NCBI GenBank assembly: GCA_964399235.1
Contig: CAYNQC010000017.1
Coordinates: 1-19,379 of the forward strand
Origin: DASPPK01 sp964399235
GTDB taxonomy: Archaea > Thermoproteota > Bathyarchaeia > Bathyarchaeales > Bathycorpusculaceae
DNA length: 19,379 nt
Direction: 5' to 3'
Shown here: positions 6,189-14,666 of the stretch, in pieces
Layout: every line of letters begins with the position of its first letter
Numbering within the stretch: position 1 is the stretch's first letter
The notes under the pieces: model-generated
What the model was told of the DNA's origin: nothing
Databases searched by the model: none
The model's input: the letters and a program-made list of their open reading frames with translations, nothing else
Translations under genes and position numbers: made by a program

Positions 6189-6921
6189 CTGAAGCACCCT
6201 TCTTTTCTAGAATCCGACTCGAACCTTCATTTCCCTGCGCGCGCCTGAGAAGACTCACCGCTTCCATCACTATTATGGCCAAGAACATGAAGGTGTAAAC
6301 CAAGTGCGGGAGAACAAGCAAAACGGGCACCTCCAGCGGATAGCTCAGAAAGATCGGCAACAAAACGGTGAAGGTTGGAACAGCAAGCACAAGATTTGAA
6401 CGGTGAGGTCGAAACAGAACATACAAGTCTCGGCTAACAAATAAAAGCGCAACGGACGAGACAAACAGAAGAAACTCCAATGCTACGTTTTCTAGGCTGA
6501 AGATGCTTGTCGCCGTTCCGAATTGCTGCGAGGTCACAGGCCAAAGAAGCTGTAGTCTTCCTCCCGTAAGGTAGTCGCCTATGAGCGCGTGCTGCACCAA
6601 AGCAAGAAAATATGGAAATGCCTTCTTTCGGTATACTGCGAAAAAAGGAATGAAGACAATAAAGGCTGCTACAAAAGAGTGCATTGGTCCTCTATGAGGT
6701 ACGACTTGGGCAAGCCCGATGCTTTCAAGAATAATATCCATGTCTGGGATCACGGACAGAGTCACTGCAAGCGGAATGTTAAGATCTGTTTTCAGCGACC
6801 TGGCCGAGGCTTTACCAAGAATATAGCCCAATGCTATGTGCCCGACAGCGAAACGAGTCTTCTTCCTCCTTTTTGAGCCAAAAGCAACCTTTGACCTATT
6901 AAGTCTATATCCCCACGCCAT
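6166..6921 (-). CDS. Membrane-bound metal-dependent hydrolase, DUF457/YbcI-like
   Basis: The product has the DUF457 layout: GHIALGYILG near the N terminus, VIPDMDII, the HRGPMHS block, and HALIGDYLTGG. Between and after these are several hydrophobic helices. The H and D residues form the presumed metal site. The family is annotated as membrane hydrolases with undefined substrate. The start is uncertain: ATG 6921 has no ribosome site, TTG 6930 is also in frame, and GGAGG at the sixteenth to twentieth codons has no start codon at the right distance behind it. The 3' end runs convergently into the HtrA gene, sharing 6166-6188. Confidence 0.75.
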   Translation of the reverse strand: MAWGYRLNRSKVAFGSKRRKKTRFAVGHIALGYILGKASARSLKTDLNIPLAVTLSVIPDMDIILESIGLAQVVPHRGPMHSFVAAFIVFIPFFAVYRKKAFPYFLALVQHALIGDYLTGGRLQLLWPVTSQQFGTATSIFSLENVALEFLLFVSSVALLFVSRDLYVLFRPHRSNLVLAVPTFTVLLPIFLSYPLEVPVLLVLPHLVYTFMFLAIIVMEAVSLLRRAQGNEGSSRILEKKGASARLAAAV

Positions 6922-7135
6922 TTGAAGCAATCATGCGCGCCGAAATGTCGAATCAAACACCTTCTGCACTCAAACATTGCGGCATCGTTGTCCACACTTT
7001 CTTGCCGTTGTCTTGTGTCAACTCGCCTTCTTTTCCTGATCTGCAAAGCTGGCGTTTGAAATTTCCACGTTGGCAATTCTTTTATCAAAAGTCAACAGTC
7101 TCTGTCTTCTAAGGCATAACTTATGGTGCAGCCTT

Positions 7136-7142
7136 AGGAGGT
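7136..7142 (+). promoter_or_regulatory. Strong ribosome binding site
   Basis: AGGAGGT lies 6 nt before ATG 7149. It is one of the strongest sites in the window and is the main reason to accept the short gene behind it. Confidence 0.8.
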
Positions 7143-7148
7143 AACTAA

Positions 7149-7322
7149 ATGGCAAGGAAAATCGTTAAGGTTTACCTGTCTCCTCAACAGAAGAAAGTCC
7201 TAGAGCGACTGTGCTTCAGCCTCGGCATGGCGGAAAGTGAGGCTTTGCGAACTTCTTTCATAGAATACGCGAGGAGCATCGGCATTGTGGCCGAAAGAAT
7301 TCACACAGGAGTAATCAGCTAG
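7149..7322 (+). CDS. Small helix-rich, ribbon-helix-helix-like protein (57 aa)
   Basis: The gene is short but well supported by the strong AGGAGGT site. The product begins MARKIVKVYLSPQQKKVLERL, a short beta strand followed by a helix. It continues with GMAESEALRTSFIEYARSIG, a second helix after a polar turn. That strand-helix-helix order and the 57-aa size are those of ribbon-helix-helix DNA-binding proteins such as CopG-like antitoxins and regulators, so a dimeric repressor is the best guess. No toxin gene follows. After the TAG stop the frame stays open for 29 more codons, with a CxxC, to a TGA. It diverges from the DUF457 gene with 227 nt between starts. Confidence 0.7.
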   Translation: MARKIVKVYLSPQQKKVLERLCFSLGMAESEALRTSFIEYARSIGIVAERIHTGVIS

Positions 7323-7485
7323 AACAAGTGCACGCTTTGCAGGAAACGCATGCTCACCACAGACGTGCGAGAACGTCAACTTCATCGCCGTCTAAGAGGA
7401 AGCGTAGCATGAAATTGGGAAATAGGAAATACTAGCAAACACGTATGCATCCTAAAACCTCTGCAGGGGAGTCCCTTCTTCGAGG

Positions 7486-8883
7486 TCAAAGGGTATTCAG
7501 GATTTCTTCGACGCCTGGTTCTATCCCCTGTAAGAGCATGAAGCCTCTGGGGCCTTCTCTTTCAGTTATCTCACCAGCTATGTTTTTTTGCATGAGCGTT
7601 CTTACTTCGTCCATGTTCCGGGTGTGTCCCAGAACCCAAATGAGTTTCGTGTAAGCTGTCGAAGGGAGCATGTTGCCACCTTCTATGACACCTCTTGCCA
7701 GCATGTCTCTGCCCGTTTCATAAACTCGGAGGTGAATGTAACCGAAAAGAGGCTCAGGCACTATGACTACGGGGATTTCTTCTTCCTGGCACCGCTCCAG
7801 GGGAGGGAAAATGTCTGTTCCAACGTGGCCTAGGCCCGTACCGATAATGACGATTCCATGATAGTCCTTGTCAAGCATTGAATCGAGAATGTCAGGGTTC
7901 ATTCCTGGATACGAATATAGCATGCCGACCCGTGTGTCGATTTTAGCGTCAAGGCAGAAATCTTCGGCTCGACCTCGAGGCCGAAGGTCTTTTTTGAACC
8001 ACCTTACACCTGATTCGTCTATCTTGCCTAGAGGAATGTCGTCTAACGTGCGAAAAGTGTCTCTACGCGAAGAGTGCATCTTGCGGCACCGCGTGGCTCG
8101 GTGGACCAAGTTATAGCTGTCACTCGTGTTACCATGCATGCACACGACGACTTCTGCAAAGTTCTCGTAGCCCGCGAGCGTTGCGGCATACAGTATGTTA
8201 CGTGGTCCGTCAGATGATGGTCTGTCCGAACTGCGTTGGCTACCGACGAGAACAACTGGAACAGGAAGGTTGCGAAGGAAGTATGAAAGCGCCGCGCCTG
8301 TTGTGCACATGGTATCTGTCCCGTGTCCAATGATGACTCCTTTCACTCCACTGTCGATTTCTTTGGCTATCGCCTCGGCGGTTTTGACCCAATATTCGGG
8401 TCTGAAGTTCTCGCTCAATATTTGATACAAAGTCTTGGGCGTCAGGTTCACTGTGGAAATCAGTTCCGGCACCGCCGAGAAAAGTTCTTCCGGCGTGAAA
8501 GCGGGCAGGACGGCGCCTGTTCTGTAGTCAAGGCGAGATGCTACAGTGCCACCTGTGCCAAGCAGGGTGACATTCGGCAGGTTCTTGTTGAATTCTGCGT
8601 CTACATGGGGAAGCTGATAATGTCCTTTCTTGTAACCAGTCTCTTTGATCGTTGTTTGATCGTCAACGAAAACACCCAGATTGTAACCTGTGTCCACTTT
8701 GAGCGTAACATAGTAATCAGATGTATGTTGGCTTCTTGGAAGCAATACGCCTTCATAAACCGCTTTGCCTTTGCTTATTCTGACCTTGCTCCAAGTGCGT
8801 ACTCCTTCCCTAATCAGTCTCTCCCGAAGGCAGCCACGATAACCTTCGGGAACGTTTTCGTCAATTTGCTTATTCTCAGACAT
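7486..8883 (-). CDS. gatD: Glu-tRNA(Gln) amidotransferase subunit D (asparaginase-like)
   Basis: GatD releases ammonia from glutamine or asparagine for transfer by GatE to misacylated Glu-tRNA(Gln). The 465-aa product has the archaeal N-terminal beta-barrel domain (about 25-95). The asparaginase domain follows, with the TGGT site (T110, T113), HGTDTM (T189, D190) and RKMHSSRRD (K268), giving the Thr/Thr/Asp/Lys catalytic set. ATG 8883 follows the gatE stop by 6 nt, with GGAATGAT overlapping that stop as a possible ribosome site, so the two are co-translated. Near residues 395-400, where homologues usually carry an SQ-containing block, this protein reads VIVPEPLFGYIHL. The core active residues remain, so activity is expected. 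Confidence 0.95.
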   Translation of the reverse strand: MSENKQIDENVPEGYRGCLRERLIREGVRTWSKVRISKGKAVYEGVLLPRSQHTSDYYVTLKVDTGYNLGVFVDDQTTIKETGYKKGHYQLPHVDAEFNKNLPNVTLLGTGGTVASRLDYRTGAVLPAFTPEELFSAVPELISTVNLTPKTLYQILSENFRPEYWVKTAEAIAKEIDSGVKGVIIGHGTDTMCTTGAALSYFLRNLPVPVVLVGSQRSSDRPSSDGPRNILYAATLAGYENFAEVVVCMHGNTSDSYNLVHRATRCRKMHSSRRDTFRTLDDIPLGKIDESGVRWFKKDLRPRGRAEDFCLDAKIDTRVGMLYSYPGMNPDILDSMLDKDYHGIVIIGTGLGHVGTDIFPPLERCQEEEIPVVIVPEPLFGYIHLRVYETGRDMLARGVIEGGNMLPSTAYTKLIWVLGHTRNMDEVRTLMQKNIAGEITEREGPRGFMLLQGIEPGVEEILNTL

Positions 8884-8889
8884 TTTGCA

Positions 8890-10833
8890 TCATTCCTGAC
8901 TTATCAGACTTCGGATTTTTTGCGCAATTGTCTTTCCTGGCACTGAACGATTGGTTGCCTTCAAGACTTCGCCGACCACTTTCGGAACGACATGATCTCT
9001 GTAAGCCTCGTCAGAACGAGCTGTTACAAGGTCGAAAACGCTTAGTTTCTGCAGGATCAGAGCGTCAAATTGTTCCTTTGTTAAATGGGAAACCTGAAGC
9101 CTGTTCAAGGCTTCATCGATTAGAATACTGGGCTCTCTGTCAAACACTTCGGTGATGGAATCTATTTGTTCCCGGATAATCAAATTGCGCGAAAGACCCT
9201 CAGCGAGCTGTTTCATTATATGTGTGTTCATTTTCAATCCTTTTCTGCGACAGCTTCGAGGAAGTTCAATCAACAAATGGTACGCAACACTACTTTCAAG
9301 CTTCAGCTTTTCAACAAACTCGTAGAACTTGTCAACCTTCTCTCCCCTAATCAACAGGTCAACTTGGCTCTGTATGAACCTATATTTGCTATGCAGTTCC
9401 TCGTAGACTTCCCATGGGCGCTTGCCCACTGCTTTCCTCGATTTTTCTACTAGTTCCTGAGAAATGACGATTGGCGGCGTGTCCGTATCCGGGTAAATTC
9501 GTTCCTTTCCATGAATTACTCTCAAAAATTCGGTGTTACCGTCTGGCAGGAGTCGGCGCGTTTCTTGCGGCACACCATCTAAGGCGATTTTTACTCTTTC
9601 AACGACTTTCTTCATTGCATGCATGGCTTTTCTTTCAGGACCGACGACCACGACGAAAGCGTCTTCGGCTCTCGCGTTGATTGTTGCACGAACTTCTTCG
9701 AATCTGTTTTCGTCAATCGGCAGCCTAGAAGGGTGTTGGGAACGTTTTCTGACGGCGACTACTTGGAATTCGTCGCTGTGAAAATGATCTTCGCGGGGGA
9801 TTCCCGTTATCAGCATGCTTTTCTCAAAGACATCTTCGCCGAAATCCTTGTTCGGCTGAACTTCAACACCGAAGAGACCGTTCATCTTGGGGAAAACGGC
9901 TACAAAAGCCCTCATATCGCCCTCAAGTGAAAAGAGGTGAGATATGTCAATGTACGTGTGTTTGAAGTCGTCTTTCTTTACACCGCGTTTCTTCATTTTT
10001 TTCATTATGTCGATGAGTGCAAGTTGCCTTATGGCTTCGTGACAGCAAAGAGCATCGAACGTACGAAGATCTTGAACTCCTTTGATTTCAACTCGGTCTC
10101 CGCCTTCAATCGAAACGTTGACATCTTGGCGCGCCGTGCCCAGTCCTCTTTTTCCGATGCGGCTTAGTCTTAGGACTCGGCCAATTTGCTTCGCGAGTTC
10201 AACTAGGTCCTCTGGCGTGTCGACGTCGCGGTGGTCCGTAATGATCTCCGTCAGAGGAACGCCTAATCTGTCCAAATTGAAGTATACAGTTCGGTTCGAC
10301 GTATCCGTCCAATCTACTCTTCGGGCAGCGTCTTCTTCGATGTAGAGGTTGGTGATCCTGACTTTTCTGCCGTTGACTGGAACCCAGCCATCCCGACCGA
10401 TGATGAAGGTTCGTTGGAAACCCGTCGTTATTGATCCGTCGAGGTATTGTTTCCGGTTGACAACGATTTCCTCCGCTAGGGCTGTACAGTTGAAGTATAG
10501 CGCTAGCGTGAATCCCTTTTTGACAGCGTCAATGTCTGGATAGAATGGTGGCGTCTCGTCCATCTCGTACGTGCACGTGTTTCTTTCGCAAGCATAGTAA
10601 ATCACTTTGTAGCCCTTTTCAAATTCGACGAGCATGCCGGGGTCGAAGTCACCCATTTCCCCGAGAACCGGGCGAAAATACCTGTAGAAAGTGTAATCCT
10701 TTTTTCTAGGGTCTTTCTCCAGCACCGCGGGGCATCTGCAAAAAAGCTTTCTTTCAGACCGGAGTTGATGGTGAACCTCAATTCCAGCGCGGAATCCAAG
10801 CTTCTTGAAGTCGACGTTTCTAGGGTTTAGCAT
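8890..10833 (-). CDS. gatE: Glu-tRNA(Gln) amidotransferase subunit E
   Basis: GatE binds Glu-tRNA(Gln), activates the glutamyl group with ATP and amidates it with ammonia from GatD. The protein has the GatB/E catalytic core from AGIEVHHQL through NRKQYLDGSITTGFQRT, IEEDAARR and GVPLTEIITD. It then has the archaeal-specific AspRS-like insert (about 290-420, FPKMNGLFGVEVQP), and a helical plus YqeY-like C-terminal tRNA-binding tail (about 490-645). The total of 647 aa is normal. ATG 10833 is preferred over the adjacent TTG 10836, because a TATA box lies 28 nt upstream and no ribosome site is present, which suggests a leaderless message. It is the first gene of the gatE-gatD operon. Confidence 0.95.
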   Translation of the reverse strand: MLNPRNVDFKKLGFRAGIEVHHQLRSERKLFCRCPAVLEKDPRKKDYTFYRYFRPVLGEMGDFDPGMLVEFEKGYKVIYYACERNTCTYEMDETPPFYPDIDAVKKGFTLALYFNCTALAEEIVVNRKQYLDGSITTGFQRTFIIGRDGWVPVNGRKVRITNLYIEEDAARRVDWTDTSNRTVYFNLDRLGVPLTEIITDHRDVDTPEDLVELAKQIGRVLRLSRIGKRGLGTARQDVNVSIEGGDRVEIKGVQDLRTFDALCCHEAIRQLALIDIMKKMKKRGVKKDDFKHTYIDISHLFSLEGDMRAFVAVFPKMNGLFGVEVQPNKDFGEDVFEKSMLITGIPREDHFHSDEFQVVAVRKRSQHPSRLPIDENRFEEVRATINARAEDAFVVVVGPERKAMHAMKKVVERVKIALDGVPQETRRLLPDGNTEFLRVIHGKERIYPDTDTPPIVISQELVEKSRKAVGKRPWEVYEELHSKYRFIQSQVDLLIRGEKVDKFYEFVEKLKLESSVAYHLLIELPRSCRRKGLKMNTHIMKQLAEGLSRNLIIREQIDSITEVFDREPSILIDEALNRLQVSHLTKEQFDALILQKLSVFDLVTARSDEAYRDHVVPKVVGEVLKATNRSVPGKTIAQKIRSLISQE

Positions 10834-10856
10834 CAAACGTATTGAGTATTTTGTGC

Positions 10857-10865
10857 GTTTTAAAA
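10857..10865 (-). promoter_or_regulatory. TATA box of the gatE-gatD operon (leaderless)
   Basis: The minus strand reads TTTTTAAAA centred 28 nt before ATG 10833. In archaea transcription begins about 25 nt from the TATA centre, so the start codon would be at or within a few bases of the 5' end. Confidence 0.6.
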
Positions 10866-11029
10866 AGCTTGAGTCTGTTTTAGCACGCGCGCTGCTGTGA
10901 CGACACCGTCGACATTTAAGACGCGCTCATTCTCGCCAGAAATTTCGGCAGGACAATCTAACAGTTGCTGTTTCGAAAGCGGGTTTCTCCGCATAAAGCT
11001 GATTAAGACGCTTGACCAGTTTGGTGAAT

Positions 11030-11431
11030 ATGCAACTCGTGGATCTGTCGAAGGGAGACCTCGAACTGGTCGAGAAAGCTAAGGAATTGATTCGGAAGCG
11101 AAAGTCGAGAAGATCATCAGTTGCCTCAGTGTTACGAACGAAGAATGGTAGAGTCTTTCAGGGTGTCAACATTGAAATCGAGTGTTCTGCTCCGTGCTCT
11201 ATCTGTGCCGAGTATGCTGCAATTGGAACAATGGTTTCTGAAGGCGAAGAGGAAATTGACACCATAGTCGCTTTTGCCTACAAACAAGGAGGCCATGTTC
11301 TACCACCATGTGGAAAGTGCAGGCAGTTCATTAGCGGGTTTGGAAACCCCTATGTGATTGTTCAAGTCGATCGCGAACTCAAGAAAGCCAAGTTAAGCGA
11401 ACTGTACCCTCTTCCAGTAGTTTCTGGGTGA
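11030..11431 (+). CDS. cdd: Cytidine deaminase (pyrimidine salvage)
   Basis: The enzyme deaminates cytidine or deoxycytidine to uridine. The 133-aa product has the zinc site CAE (C59, catalytic E61) and PPCGKC (C94, C97), with the substrate-binding stretch GVNIEIECS ahead of it. This is the homotetrameric short form. The CAE version of the motif is also used by blasticidin-S deaminase-like relatives, so the exact substrate is not certain. ATG 11030 follows GGTGA with only 2 nt, so GTG 11024 or TTG 11012 in the same frame remain possible. It diverges from gatE with a 196-nt spacer that shows no other feature. Confidence 0.88.
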   Translation: MQLVDLSKGDLELVEKAKELIRKRKSRRSSVASVLRTKNGRVFQGVNIEIECSAPCSICAEYAAIGTMVSEGEEEIDTIVAFAYKQGGHVLPPCGKCRQFISGFGNPYVIVQVDRELKKAKLSELYPLPVVSG

Positions 11432-11472
11432 GCGCAAACATCAAAACGATCGCGGACCGCTAGCAGAATTCG

Positions 11473-11480
11473 TTCTTAAA
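11473..11480 (+). promoter_or_regulatory. Possible TATA box upstream of the histidine kinase
   Basis: TTCTTAAA lies just ahead of the dyad at 11485-11503. A second candidate, GTTAAATG at 11591-11598, is closer to the preferred start codon. Confidence 0.3.
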
Positions 11481-11484
11481 CAAT

Positions 11485-11503
11485 CACAGATGTCACACCT
11501 GTG
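11485..11503 (+). promoter_or_regulatory. Imperfect palindrome, possible operator
   Basis: CACAGATGT and ACACCTGTG are inverted 9-base arms around one base, with a single mismatch. The dyad is in the 217-nt gap between the deaminase and the kinase, next to a TATA-like element, where a regulator could block transcription. Confidence 0.3.
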
Positions 11504-11648
11504 TTTACATTTCATTATGTCAGATCATTCGTGCCTTTGCGAACCTTCTCTACAATGTAAACCTGAAATCAAGAGTCTACATTCACACACGTTAAATGTC
11601 ATGATGAAAACTACTTTTCTTGTTCTGGTTGAAACAGGTGTCACTTTG

Positions 11649-14600
11649 ATGGTGTCTCCAGACCTAGCCGACGCGATTCAAGCATTACATGACAGCGAGG
11701 AGTGTATGCGCTCAGTTGCGGACTCCGCTGCTGACGCAGTGATCTCAATTGATGCGAAAGGCAAAATCACTTCTGCAAACAAGTCGGTCAAAAGAATATT
11801 CGGTCATTCTTCCGATGAACTACTGGGGAAACCTATAACCATTCTGATACCGGGGAAGTTCTTGAAAAGTCACCTAGCGGGCATGCAAAAATGGTGTCGT
11901 TCTTCTGATTCGCACATGAACGAAACAAGAGAGTTCACAGGGCTGAAGAAGGATGGTCACGAATTTCCTGTTGAACTGTCGTTCTCGGCGTGGAAAATGA
12001 AAAATACCGCCTATTTCACCGTCATCGTCCGTGACATCAGTGAACGAAGGAACACGCAGCAACGCTTGGAAAAGCTGAACAACTGCTTTTTGAAATTCAA
12101 GACTGATCCAAACGAGAATGTTAATTCTATAGTTGCCCTTTGCGGCGACTTGCTCGGTGCGACGTGCGCTCTTTACAATCGTTTGGACGAAGGAATGCTG
12201 TGTTCTATTGGGCAATGGAACACTCCATCCGATTACAAGTCCTTAGACAAACCAGAAGGGCACATCTGTTACGACGTGATAAAGCAGAACACAGACAATG
12301 CCTTAATCATTAGGAACCTAGACCAGACTCATTACGCACGATCAGATCCTAATGTCGAACGCTACAAACTTCGAACATACATCGGCGTGCCTGTCAAGTT
12401 CGGAGACAGACATGTGGGCTCTCTTTGCGTGGTCTACCAGACAGACTTTGATGCCTCGAAAGAGGATCTTAAGCTTCTGGCATTGCTTGCGTCGGCGATC
12501 GGAACAGAAGAGGCCCGCCGAAGGTCGGAGCTTAGGCTTCAAGACAGTGAAGAAATGTTTCGTGCAATCAGTGTTTCAACTGTAGATGCCATAGTCTTAA
12601 TGGATGAAAAAGGCAGAATATCATATTGGAATCGCGCAGCTGAAAAAATGTTTGGCTACAGCATGGAAGAAGTGATGGGCGAAGTGACGTTCAAGCTTCT
12701 TGCCGCAGGGCGTTTCAACTTCAATTATTCTCAATTCTACGAATTCATAGAGAAAGGACGTGGCTCACTGACAGGAAAAGTCCTGGAATATGTTGCAGTC
12801 AAGAAGGATGGAACAGAGTTTCCTGTAGAGCTTTCCATTTCGTCATTGCAGATTCGAGGAAAATGGCACGCGGCAGCCATTGTCAGAGACACCAGCGACC
12901 GAAAAAAACTGGAAGAGGTACTTCGCCAAGAAGAGGCAAGATATCGTGAAATCTCCAAGAAATTGGAGAGCCTCATGCGAAGCTCAGCAGTTATGCTGAC
13001 CACCACGGATCTGCGCGAACGTTTGAAAACTGTCGCCGAAGCAGTTCATGAGCAAGGGTGGGGCAGAGTCGTCATTTCCCTGAGAGATGAAAATCTCAAC
13101 ACTGTAGACCTTGTTTCTGCAGGGCTCACTGCTGAAGAGGAAACATATCTGAAAGCGCATCAATCGCCCGGCCATGTTTGGCAGAAACGTCTGAGTGTCA
13201 TGTTTGAAAGCTATAGGCTAGGCGAGTTCTACTATCTGCCTTGGAGCGATCCTCTGGTTCAGGACCAATTCAAGTATGCCCTTTCCAGCAGGGTCAAAAA
13301 ACATGAGACAGTGGACTGGGATCCAGATGATCTGCTGTATGTTCCATTGAAACTTCCCGACGGACAAATAGTGGGCATGATGAGCATGGATGACCCCAAA
13401 GACGGCAGAAGACCCACGAAAGAATCTCTGGCACCTCTCGAGCTCTTCGCCCATCAAGCTGCCGTGTCCATTGAAAATGCAAAACTGATACAGCAGGTTA
13501 AAGAGTACGCGCAAAACTTGGAAAAAATGGTTGAAGAACGGACTTCAGATCTTAGGAGAAGCCAAGAAAAACTGAAAAGCATATTCGCTGCCTCCCCAGA
13601 CGCCATAACCGCCACTGACCTAAATGGTAACATCGTCGAATGTAACGAACAGACTCTCAAAATACATGAATACTCTTCTAAGGAGGAATTGATCGGGAAG
13701 AGCGCTTTTGAATTAATTGCCAAGAAAGATCAGCCAAAAGTGATGGAGAACCTGAAAGAGGCTTTTGAAAAAGGACGCGTCAAAACAGTAGAATACACGT
13801 TTACAACCAAGACTGGTCGCGAGTTTCCAGCAGAGCTGTCTGCAAGCGTTGTGCGGGACGCCTCTGGGAACCCGATGGGTTTTGTTGCGATCACCAAAGA
13901 CATCACCGAACGTAAACGCATGGAGGAACAGATATTCAAGTCTGAAAGACTGGCAGCAATAGGACAGTTAGCAGCCATGATTGGGCATGATTTGCGCAAT
14001 CCGCTGACTGGTATAACGGGCGCCGCATATTACTTGAAAACTCATCTTGTTCTGAAGTCGAATGAAAAAGCAAAAGAAATGCTCAGCATCATCGAGAAAG
14101 ATATCGCGTATTCTAACAAAATCATCAGCGATCTTCTGGAGTACTCAAGAGAGATCCAACTGGAGTTGACACATGTGACACCGAAATATCTGGTAACTGA
14201 CGCTCTTTCCCACGTGAAGTTCCCTAGGAAAGTCCATGTGACTGATCGCTCGAGAAACACTCCTCGCGTGTGGGTTGATCCTGAGAAGATCAAGAGAGCA
14301 TTCATCAATATACTCAGAAACGCCATCGACGCAATGCCGAAGGGCGGAAACCTAACCATAACAAGCAGACAATCCAGAAAAAATCTGGAGATTTCGTTCA
14401 CTGACACAGGTGTGGGCATGCCCAAGGAAACAATGCAGCAGATTTTCACTCCGTTGTTCACTTCAAAGGCAAAAGGTATGGGTTTCGGCTTAGCCATCTC
14501 CAAAAGAATAGTTGAAGCTCACGGCGGAAAGATAACCGTAGACAGCAAGGTAGGCGCAGGATCCACGTTCACACTAACTGTGCCCATCGAATATAGGAAA

Positions 14601-14666
14601 ACAGGAGGTGAAAAGATTTGGATAAACGTGCCAGAATCATCGTTGTCGATGACGATGAAAGCATAA
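11649..14666 (+). CDS. Soluble multi-PAS/GAF sensor histidine kinase
   Basis: The 1005-aa product has no membrane helix, so it senses a cytoplasmic signal. Domains in order: PAS1 (about 16-134), GAF1 (142-287), PAS2 (297-420), GAF2 (442-612), coiled coil (612-642), PAS3 (638-755), dimerisation/phosphoacceptor domain (760-827) and ATPase domain (870-990). PAS domains end in the usual RDxSxRK or KDITERK linkers. The phosphoacceptor is H780 in GHDLRNPLTG. The N box holds N891 (ILRNAIDAM), G1 has D919 (DTGVGM), and G2 is GMGFGLAI. ATG 11649 is preferred because AGGTG sits 8 nt upstream and PAS1 follows directly. The frame is open to 11490. The 3' end overlaps the receiver gene by 49 nt. The ligand is unknown. 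Confidence 0.93.
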   Translation: MVSPDLADAIQALHDSEECMRSVADSAADAVISIDAKGKITSANKSVKRIFGHSSDELLGKPITILIPGKFLKSHLAGMQKWCRSSDSHMNETREFTGLKKDGHEFPVELSFSAWKMKNTAYFTVIVRDISERRNTQQRLEKLNNCFLKFKTDPNENVNSIVALCGDLLGATCALYNRLDEGMLCSIGQWNTPSDYKSLDKPEGHICYDVIKQNTDNALIIRNLDQTHYARSDPNVERYKLRTYIGVPVKFGDRHVGSLCVVYQTDFDASKEDLKLLALLASAIGTEEARRRSELRLQDSEEMFRAISVSTVDAIVLMDEKGRISYWNRAAEKMFGYSMEEVMGEVTFKLLAAGRFNFNYSQFYEFIEKGRGSLTGKVLEYVAVKKDGTEFPVELSISSLQIRGKWHAAAIVRDTSDRKKLEEVLRQEEARYREISKKLESLMRSSAVMLTTTDLRERLKTVAEAVHEQGWGRVVISLRDENLNTVDLVSAGLTAEEETYLKAHQSPGHVWQKRLSVMFESYRLGEFYYLPWSDPLVQDQFKYALSSRVKKHETVDWDPDDLLYVPLKLPDGQIVGMMSMDDPKDGRRPTKESLAPLELFAHQAAVSIENAKLIQQVKEYAQNLEKMVEERTSDLRRSQEKLKSIFAASPDAITATDLNGNIVECNEQTLKIHEYSSKEELIGKSAFELIAKKDQPKVMENLKEAFEKGRVKTVEYTFTTKTGREFPAELSASVVRDASGNPMGFVAITKDITERKRMEEQIFKSERLAAIGQLAAMIGHDLRNPLTGITGAAYYLKTHLVLKSNEKAKEMLSIIEKDIAYSNKIISDLLEYSREIQLELTHVTPKYLVTDALSHVKFPRKVHVTDRSRNTPRVWVDPEKIKRAFINILRNAIDAMPKGGNLTITSRQSRKNLEISFTDTGVGMPKETMQQIFTPLFTSKAKGMGFGLAISKRIVEAHGGKITVDSKVGAGSTFTLTVPIEYRKTGGEKIWINVPESSLSMTMKA
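14604..14611 (+). promoter_or_regulatory. Ribosome binding site of the response regulator inside the kinase gene
   Basis: GGAGGTGA is a full-length match to the ribosomal anti-Shine-Dalgarno, 6 nt before TTG 14618. It lies inside the kinase coding sequence and supports coupled translation from a TTG. Confidence 0.8.

Noticed and set aside
8323..8946. 207-aa plus-strand frame opposite gatD
   Set aside because: It is a shadow of gatD and of the gatE end, with no ribosome site or domain.
11490..11648. Longer kinase N terminus from ATG 11490
   Set aside because: The added 53 residues are cysteine/histidine-rich without a domain, and ATG 11490 sits in the promoter-like dyad. AGGTG supports ATG 11649.
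14042..14503. 153-aa minus-strand frame inside the kinase gene
   Set aside because: It is the complement of the kinase phosphoacceptor and ATPase domains, and shows no independent signal.
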